A DNA stretch of 11,910 bases, from NCBI GenBank assembly GCA_023458215.1, contig JAEXAJ010000167.1, forward strand, positions 1 through 11,910, read 5' to 3'. Source of the DNA: Bacteroidota bacterium (lineage in GTDB: Bacteria > Bacteroidota > Bacteroidia > Bacteroidales > Bacteroidaceae). Under the pieces are notes generated by a model. It saw nothing but the letters and a program-made list of their open reading frames with translations. It was not told where the DNA came from and made no database searches. The translations under genes and the position numbers were made by a program. Position 1 is the first letter of the stretch, and each line of letters starts with the position of its first letter. Of the stretch, positions 6,699-11,910 are shown piece after piece.

Positions 6699-6808
6699 AC
6701 CCCTCGGTCCCCTAAAGGGGAAGGGGGATACTCTGAATATCATTATCTTAAATATAAGTATATTAGGTATGAGACTATCCCCCTCCCCCTTTAGGGGGGC
6801 CGGGGGGT
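6699..6808. repeat. G/C-rich imperfect inverted-repeat element, copy 1
   Basis: The left arm (6699-6730) begins ACCCCTCGGTCCCC and ends AGGGGGATA. The right arm (6776-6808) begins TATCCCCCTCCCCC and ends CCGGGGGGT. They are nearly complementary over about 32 bp and are separated by a 45-nt A/T-rich spacer. Each arm is also partly self-complementary (CCCCTAAAGGGG in the left arm). A second copy lies at 10005-10094 in the same orientation. The shared sequence and intergenic placement fit a dispersed repeat family; a transcript would fold into a strong hairpin. Confidence 0.85.
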
Positions 6809-6929
6809 GTTTGATTCATTTCTAAAAGCATTATGGACTAACTTCAACTCCTGATTCGAATTATTCACTAAATTCTATTGTTTATCGACCCAAAATCCCT
6901 AAAAAAGCCAAATAAGTGTAACAAATTCG

Positions 6930-6940
6930 GGGTTAAACCC
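6930..6940. promoter_or_regulatory. Palindrome next to the TPR gene promoter
   Basis: GGGTTAAACCC is a perfect palindrome around a central A. It ends one base before the -7 box at 6942-6949 and lies in the spacer where a regulator could compete with RNA polymerase. It is short, so it may be chance. Confidence 0.3.
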
Positions 6941-6941
6941 G

Positions 6942-6949
6942 TATTTTTG
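6942..6949 (+). promoter_or_regulatory. -7 box of the TPR-barrel operon
   Basis: TATTTTTG matches TAnnTTTG and lies 24 bp upstream of the TPR gene ATG at 6974. No TTTG -33 box is obvious at 19-21 bp spacing. It is the only good candidate in the 165 bp between the inverted-repeat element and the gene. Confidence 0.6.
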
Positions 6950-6973
6950 TAAAATACCTATTTCAAAAAGAAG

Positions 6974-9900
6974 ATGAAACATAAAATCTCCCGAATACTT
7001 TGTACGGCACTTTGCTGTGCACCTTTACTTGCCCATGCGCAAACGAGTGAGAAAAGCACTTCCCCACAAAGACTCTATCAGGAAGGTCAAACCTTGTTCC
7101 AACAGAAAGCATACGCTGCCGCCATTTCCCCCCTTCAAGCCTACGTACGCCAGATAAATGCCGATGGCAAGCCGTTGCCTGCTACCGGCGAACGGCAAGA
7201 GGCGGAATATATGCTGGTTTGTGCCGCTTACGAGTTAAGAGACCCCAAGAGCGTAGAATTACTAAGAGCCTTTTTGGAAGATTATCCCGACACCCCCCAC
7301 GCCAACCGTATCTATGCACTCATTGCCTCCACCTACTTCTTCGAAGGCAAGTATGACGATGCACTAGCTATGTTCAACTCTGCCCGCCTCGAACTATTAG
7401 GTTCCGAAGAACGAGACGACATGACTTACCGCCTGGCTACCTGCTACCTGAAAACAGGCAATGTGCAGGAAGCAGCCGTATGGTTCGAAACTTTGCGTAG
7501 CACCAGCAAGAAATATTCGGCGGATTGCAGCTATTACATCTCCTACATCCGCTATACACAGCAACGGTACGACGAAGCCCTCAGCGGTTTCCTGCCTTTA
7601 CAGGACAATGCCAAATACAAAGCACTGGTTCCTTATTACATCGCAGAAATCTATCTCATTAAAAAGAACTATGACAAGGCAGAGATCGTTGCCCAAAACT
7701 ATCTGTCAGCCTATCCGGGGCAGACCTATACCGCGGAAATGTACCGTGTGCTCGGAACAGCCGAGTACCACTTCGGAAAATATCACGAAGCTATGGGCTC
7801 CTTCGAGGAATATCTTAAAAGCAATCCTGAGCCGGCTCACAGACGGGACGCCCTTTACATGCTAGGAATGTCCTGCTACCAATGCGGCGTATATTCCAAA
7901 GTACCTGCGGTACTGGGCGAAGTAACCGTTCAGAACGATGCCCTTTCCCAAAACGCCTACCTCCACATGGGGCTTGCCTACCTGCAACTGGGCGACAAGA
8001 CCAAAGCACGCATGGCTTTCGAACAAGCATCCGCCGGCAACGCCGACCTGCAAATCAAAGAGCAAGCTGCCTACAACTATGCCTTGTGCATCCACGAAAC
8101 CTCCTATTCCGCCTTCGGCGAATCGGTAACCGTATTCGAAAAGTTCCTGAACGAATTCCCCAACTCTGCATACGCTGATAAAGTGAGCAATTACCTGGTG
8201 GAAGTGTACATGAATACCCGCAGCTACGATGCCGCCCTCAAATCCATCGAACGGATTGCCCGCCCCAGCAAAGCCATTTTGGAAGCCAAACAGAAGATCC
8301 TGTTCCAACTGGGTACTCAGTCCTTTGCCAACACCCAATTTGAACAAGCCATCGGCTACTTCAATCAAAGTGTAGCTTTGGGACAATACAACCTGCAAAC
8401 CAAAGCAGATGCCCTCTACTGGCTCGGTGAGTCTTACTACCGCCTGAACCGGATGCAGGAAGCCTCCCGCAACTTCAACGAATACCTCTCGCTCACCGGG
8501 CAACGGAATACCGAGATGTTCGCCCTCGCTTATTACAACCTGGGATATATCGCTTTCCATCAGAAAGAATATGCCTCAGCAGAAAGCCGCTTCCGCAACT
8601 TCGTCCAACTGGATAAAGGAGAAAACCCGACCGCATTGGCAGACGCCTATAACCGTATCGGTGACTGCGCCCTGCACGTCCGCCGCTTTGACGAAGCCAA
8701 GCAAAATTATACCAAAGCAGAGAACCTGGAAACTCCCGCCGGAGATTATTCCTTCTATCAGCTGGCACTGGTAGCCGGACTTCAAAAGGATTATTCGGGA
8801 AAAGTCGCTCTACTCGACCGTTTGGCAAGCAAATATCCTAACTCGCCATACGCCGTAAACGCACTCTATGAAAAAGGCCGTTCCTACGTACAGAGCAATA
8901 ACAGCCGCCAGGCCATCGCCTCTTTCCGCGAACTGCTGAACAAATATCCCGAAAGCCCTGTCAGCCGCAAAGCCGCCGCCGAAATCGGCCTGCTCTATTA
9001 TCAGAACGACGATTACGACCGTGCCATCGATGCCTACAAATACGTAGTGAAGCAATATCCGGGCAGCGAAGAATCTCGCCTTGCCATGCGCGACCTCAAG
9101 TCTATTTATGTAGACGCCAACCGTGTGGATGAGTTTGCCGCCCTCGCCTCGCAAATGCCCGGAGAAATCCGGTTTGAGCCCAGCGAACAGGATTCACTGA
9201 CCTATATCGCCGCCGAGAAGATCTATATGAAGGGAGACGCATCCCCTGCCAAAAACAGCTTTGCCCGTTATTTGCAAAGTTTCCCGAACGGTGCTTTCAG
9301 TCTGAATGCCCACTACTACCTCTGCGTTATCGGCAAGGAGCAGAAAGACGAAGAAGCAGTTCTGCTGCATGCCGGCAAATTGCTGGAATACCCCGACAAT
9401 CCGTATTCGGAAGAAGCTCTCCTGATGCACGGCGAAATTCTGTTTAACCGCAAGCAATACGACCAGGCTATCGCCGATTACAAGAAATTGCAAGCCAAAG
9501 CCTCTACCGCCGAACGCCGACAGCTCGGTGCGATCGGTGTGCTACGTTGCGCCGCATTGATGGGCGATGACGCTGACGTTATCCAAGCCGCCACCAATCT
9601 GCTTGCCGAGGCCAAGTTGTCCCCCGAATTGCGCAATGAAGCCTTGTACTACCGTGCCAAATCCTATCTGACTCAAAAAGCAGACAAGAAAGCCATGGAC
9701 GACCTCAAGCTTTTGGCAAAAGACACCCGCACCCTCTATGGTGCCGAAGCCAAATTCCTGGTAGCCCAACAACTGTACAATGCCCGTGAATACCCTGCTG
9801 CCGAAAAAGAGATACTCAACTTTATCGACCAAAGTACTCCCCATGCCTATTGGCTGGCGCGAAGTTTCATCCTCTTGTCCGACGTATATGTTGCCATGAA

Positions 9901-10006
9901 CAAGAAACTCGACGCCCGCCAGTATCTATTAAGTTTGCAACAAAATTACCAAGCAGACGATAATATAGCTGGCATGATTAACGAGAGACTGGAGAAATTG
10001 AAATAA
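6974..10006 (+). CDS. Large exported tetratricopeptide repeat protein
   Basis: This 1010-residue protein has a signal peptide with a likely cleavage after AHA (22/23). The rest is almost entirely tandem helical repeats of TPR and TPR-like type. Typical units include AYYNLGYIAFHQKEYASAESRFRNF, ALYWLGESYYRLNRMQEASRNF and EIGLLYYQNDDYDRAIDAYKYVVKQYP, with conserved small and aromatic positions and many units ending in a NPxSxYA-like turn, as in BamD- and YbgF-type proteins. No enzymatic domain or lipobox is seen, so it is probably a soluble periplasmic scaffold. It begins a unit with the barrel protein 101 bp downstream, which suggests the two act together at the outer membrane. The ATG is chosen because it gives an immediate K-rich signal sequence. 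The partner and exact role are unknown. Confidence 0.9.
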   Translation: MKHKISRILCTALCCAPLLAHAQTSEKSTSPQRLYQEGQTLFQQKAYAAAISPLQAYVRQINADGKPLPATGERQEAEYMLVCAAYELRDPKSVELLRAFLEDYPDTPHANRIYALIASTYFFEGKYDDALAMFNSARLELLGSEERDDMTYRLATCYLKTGNVQEAAVWFETLRSTSKKYSADCSYYISYIRYTQQRYDEALSGFLPLQDNAKYKALVPYYIAEIYLIKKNYDKAEIVAQNYLSAYPGQTYTAEMYRVLGTAEYHFGKYHEAMGSFEEYLKSNPEPAHRRDALYMLGMSCYQCGVYSKVPAVLGEVTVQNDALSQNAYLHMGLAYLQLGDKTKARMAFEQASAGNADLQIKEQAAYNYALCIHETSYSAFGESVTVFEKFLNEFPNSAYADKVSNYLVEVYMNTRSYDAALKSIERIARPSKAILEAKQKILFQLGTQSFANTQFEQAIGYFNQSVALGQYNLQTKADALYWLGESYYRLNRMQEASRNFNEYLSLTGQRNTEMFALAYYNLGYIAFHQKEYASAESRFRNFVQLDKGENPTALADAYNRIGDCALHVRRFDEAKQNYTKAENLETPAGDYSFYQLALVAGLQKDYSGKVALLDRLASKYPNSPYAVNALYEKGRSYVQSNNSRQAIASFRELLNKYPESPVSRKAAAEIGLLYYQNDDYDRAIDAYKYVVKQYPGSEESRLAMRDLKSIYVDANRVDEFAALASQMPGEIRFEPSEQDSLTYIAAEKIYMKGDASPAKNSFARYLQSFPNGAFSLNAHYYLCVIGKEQKDEEAVLLHAGKLLEYPDNPYSEEALLMHGEILFNRKQYDQAIADYKKLQAKASTAERRQLGAIGVLRCAALMGDDADVIQAATNLLAEAKLSPELRNEALYYRAKSYLTQKADKKAMDDLKLLAKDTRTLYGAEAKFLVAQQLYNAREYPAAEKEILNFIDQSTPHAYWLARSFILLSDVYVAMNKKLDARQYLLSLQQNYQADDNIAGMINERLEKLK

Positions 10007-10094
10007 CCCCTCGTCCCCCTAAAGGGGGCGGAGAATACTCAGCTAACTACATTATAAAACTATCCCCCTCCCCCTTCAGGGGGTCCGGGGGGTT
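10005..10094. repeat. G/C-rich imperfect inverted-repeat element, copy 2, between the TPR and barrel genes
   Basis: The left arm (10005-10037) begins AACCCCTCGTCCCCC and the right arm (10061-10094) ends CCGGGGGGTT, with a 23-nt spacer. The arms repeat those of copy 1 with a few differences, in the same orientation. The element starts inside the TAA stop codon of the TPR gene and ends 13 bp before the next ATG, so it fills nearly the whole intercistronic gap. In the mRNA it would form a very stable hairpin, which could act in partial termination or in protecting and processing the message. Confidence 0.85.
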
Positions 10095-10107
10095 AAAAAT
10101 TAAAAGT

Positions 10108-11751
10108 ATGATAAAATATATCCTCGGAGCAATAGCCCTCATAGCCCTCCCTTTACAAGCCCAAGCCCAGAAGCAAGCCAAAGACTCTACCGTAAACCGC
10201 ACGGTTATCGTAGAACAAGAATACAACCCGGACATCATGGATGCCTCCAAAGTAAACGTGCTACCCAAAGTAGAACCTCCTACCGTAAGCAAAAAAGAAG
10301 TGGAATATGACGCCACGCTTATGCCTGCCGCGAACATTCCCGCCACCGTCATGCAAGCCTATACGGGCAAGGAGACACAGCGCAAAGCATCACCCGGATA
10401 TGCCCGCCTGGGATATGGCAACTATGGCAACCTCGATGCCCGCGCCAACTATCTGTTTACCTTGCCCAACAGCGACCGCCTCAACCTGACCTTTGCCATG
10501 AATGGCATGGATGGCAAACTGGATATGCCGGGCAGTCAAGAGAATTGGAATTCCTACTACTATCATACCCATGCCGGCATGGACTACCTACATGCTTTCA
10601 AGAAAGTAAACCTGAACGTAGCCGGCAACTTCGGCCTGAGCAACTTCAACTTCCTGCCTGGTTCAGTAAACAACAAGCAGAAGTTCACTTCCGGTGATAT
10701 CCACTTCGGCGTACACTCAACGAGCGACGACCTGCCCTTGCAGTTCCGTGCCGAAACCAATCTTTTGCTTTATGAACGCCAGCACGAGTTGGAGTTCAGT
10801 AATACGCAAGAAGGTATGGTACGCACCAAAGCAGAAGCAACCGGTTCCATCTCCGACGAGCAATTCATTGGGGTGGCACTCGCCATGGATAACGTATTCT
10901 ACAAGAATAACCAATTCAAGGACTATACAGCCCTGAATCTGAACCCATACTACCTGTATGAGAATGACGACTGGAAAATTCGTCTTGGCGCCCATGTAGA
11001 CTTAGCATTCGGATTCGGCAAACAGTTCCGTGTCTCGCCCGATGTAACGGCAGCATACACCTTCTCAGAAAGTTATACCCTGTATGCCCAAGCCAAAGGC
11101 GGAAAGACCCAAAACGACTTCCGTCGCATGGAAATTATCAGCCCTTACGGACAAACAGCCGGACAACTAGATGCTACTTACGAACAACTGAACGCCGCTC
11201 TTGGCTTCAAAGCAAGCCCCGTTGCCGGATTATGGTTCAACATTTATGGCGGTTATCAAGACCTGAAGAATGACTTGCTTCAGGCCCAAGCCGCCGAATC
11301 GAGTATTGCCAACAGCTACCCTCACGCATTACTGCTAGGTACCGCCAATACGCAAAACATCTATGCCGGAGCCGAAGTCAGATACTCGTATAAAGACATT
11401 GTATCTTTCACTGCCGCCGGCGTTTATCGCGACTGGAAAATATCCAACGAAGAAAGCGACCGGTTATTAGCTTTCAAGCCCGCTTTCGAAGCAAACTTCC
11501 GCATCGACCTCCGCCCCATTCCCACTGTACTCGTCAATCTGGGTTATCAGAATATTTCGCGCGAAAAGGTGCAGGGAGGAGAGAAAGCAGACCCGGTCAG
11601 CAACCTCTACCTGGGTGGTAGTTACGAACTTTTCAAGGGAATATCGATCTATGCCCGCGTAAACAACTTGTTGAATAAAGACTATCAATACTATTGGGGA
11701 TATCCCGCCGAAGGTCTTAATTTTCTTGGTGGAGTAAGCTTCCAATTTTAA
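10108..11751 (+). CDS. Outer-membrane beta-barrel protein, TonB-dependent-receptor-like but without a plug domain
   Basis: The 547-residue protein has a signal peptide cleaved after AQA (20/21). A periplasmic N-terminal stretch of about 70 residues follows, containing VIVEQEYNPDIMDASKVNVLPK (about residues 34-55). From about residue 95 there are alternating amphipathic strands to the end. The C-terminus, VNNLLNKDYQYYWGYPAEGLNFLGGVSFQF (about 518-547), is the classic final-strand pattern of TonB-dependent receptors and ends in the aromatic outer-membrane insertion signal. It is shorter than a full SusC-type receptor (about 1000 residues) and shows no plug domain or carboxypeptidase-like N-terminal domain. 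It may therefore be a structural or assembly barrel rather than an active importer. It follows the TPR gene across a hairpin-filled gap and is probably co-transcribed with it. Confidence 0.88.
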   Translation: MIKYILGAIALIALPLQAQAQKQAKDSTVNRTVIVEQEYNPDIMDASKVNVLPKVEPPTVSKKEVEYDATLMPAANIPATVMQAYTGKETQRKASPGYARLGYGNYGNLDARANYLFTLPNSDRLNLTFAMNGMDGKLDMPGSQENWNSYYYHTHAGMDYLHAFKKVNLNVAGNFGLSNFNFLPGSVNNKQKFTSGDIHFGVHSTSDDLPLQFRAETNLLLYERQHELEFSNTQEGMVRTKAEATGSISDEQFIGVALAMDNVFYKNNQFKDYTALNLNPYYLYENDDWKIRLGAHVDLAFGFGKQFRVSPDVTAAYTFSESYTLYAQAKGGKTQNDFRRMEIISPYGQTAGQLDATYEQLNAALGFKASPVAGLWFNIYGGYQDLKNDLLQAQAAESSIANSYPHALLLGTANTQNIYAGAEVRYSYKDIVSFTAAGVYRDWKISNEESDRLLAFKPAFEANFRIDLRPIPTVLVNLGYQNISREKVQGGEKADPVSNLYLGGSYELFKGISIYARVNNLLNKDYQYYWGYPAEGLNFLGGVSFQF

Positions 11752-11847
11752 CCAAACAAGAGCAGCGAAACAGAACTAATTTAAACAAAAAAGGTCATTT
11801 TTGCTAAATTCTCCTTATATTATAAGGTAGAAAGAATCTTTTTTTTC

Positions 11848-11855
11848 TACTTTTG
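11848..11855 (+). promoter_or_regulatory. -7 box upstream of a gene cut by the window end
   Basis: TACTTTTG matches TAnnTTTG and follows a T-rich tract. It lies 42 bp before the ATG at 11898, giving a leader of about 35 nt. No clear terminator for the barrel gene is seen in the 96 bp before it. Confidence 0.5.
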
Positions 11856-11897
11856 CGGGCGAATTAGGTGGCGTGAGTCACTACAAAACAGAAATTT

Positions 11898-11910
11898 ATG
11901 CAGAAAAACC
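11898..11910 (+). CDS. Start of a truncated gene (four codons)
   Basis: An ATG at 11898 after a promoter-like box opens a frame reading Met-Gln-Lys-Asn before the window ends. Support is only the promoter and the A/T-rich leader typical of starts here. Nothing can be said about the product. Confidence 0.35.

Larger units (their letters stand above)
6509..6973. other. 465-bp intergenic region between the Nudix and TPR genes
   Basis: No gene is supported here. In order, it holds the 22-bp-period array (6521-6637), about 60 bp with nothing recognisable (6638-6698), the G/C-rich inverted-repeat element (6699-6808), a plain A/T-rich stretch (6809-6929), a short palindrome (6930-6940) and the TPR gene's -7 box (6942-6949). 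Confidence 0.8.

Noticed and set aside
6699..6808. Invertible promoter or phase-variation switch
   Set aside because: The arms flank only a 45-bp spacer with no clear promoter box, no recombinase gene is nearby, and the same element recurs between two co-directional genes where inversion would do nothing obvious.
7862..8560. 232-codon open frame on the minus strand
   Set aside because: It is antisense to the repeats of the TPR protein, and the low-complexity Gly/Val-rich translation mirrors the repeated codons of the real gene.
10108..11751. SusC-type nutrient importer
   Set aside because: The protein is about half the usual length, lacks a plug and carboxypeptidase-like domain, and has no SusD partner next to it.

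Overview
The window looks like chromosomal DNA of a gut-type Bacteroidota, most likely Bacteroides or a close relative. Four things point there: promoter -7 boxes of the form TAnnTTTG a short distance upstream of starts, AT-rich leaders without Shine-Dalgarno sequences, a tRNA gene with no encoded CCA, and a gene set of GH20 and GH109-like glycosidases, a SusC/TonB-type barrel and large periplasmic TPR proteins. The species is not determined.

Layout. Positions 12-85 carry a tRNA-Asn(GTT) on the plus strand, which ends in a hairpin (87-118) that can also stop the convergent minus-strand operon. From 135 to 5888 all genes lie on the minus strand and form three probable transcription units. In transcription order these are a GH109-like Gfo/Idh/MocA protein plus a GH20 hexosaminidase (26 bp apart), a single DEDDh exonuclease, and a small lipoprotein, an inositol monophosphatase-family enzyme and a ComF-family phosphoribosyltransferase. 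A divergent promoter region (5889-5983) separates this block from plus-strand genes: a zinc-ribbon Nudix hydrolase (5984-6508), a 1010-residue exported TPR protein (6974-10006) and a 547-residue outer-membrane barrel protein (10108-11751). A promoter and the first four codons of another gene close the window.

How the genes work together. GH20 and the GH109-like protein form a small amino-sugar unit: one exported hexosaminidase for terminal GlcNAc/GalNAc and one cytosolic NAD-dependent enzyme for N-acetylgalactosaminide-like substrates. The TPR protein and the barrel protein form a probable envelope pair, since both are exported and they lie in tandem. The remaining genes are housekeeping.

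The least ordinary DNA is intergenic. The 465-bp gap 6509-6973 holds a five-unit, 22-bp-period degenerate tandem array whose outer ends are inverted repeats, followed by a long G/C-rich imperfect inverted-repeat element. A second copy of that element, in the same orientation, fills the gap between the TPR and barrel genes, so the TPR gene is bracketed by direct copies. I see no clear new defence system, CRISPR array, phage or transposase gene here.
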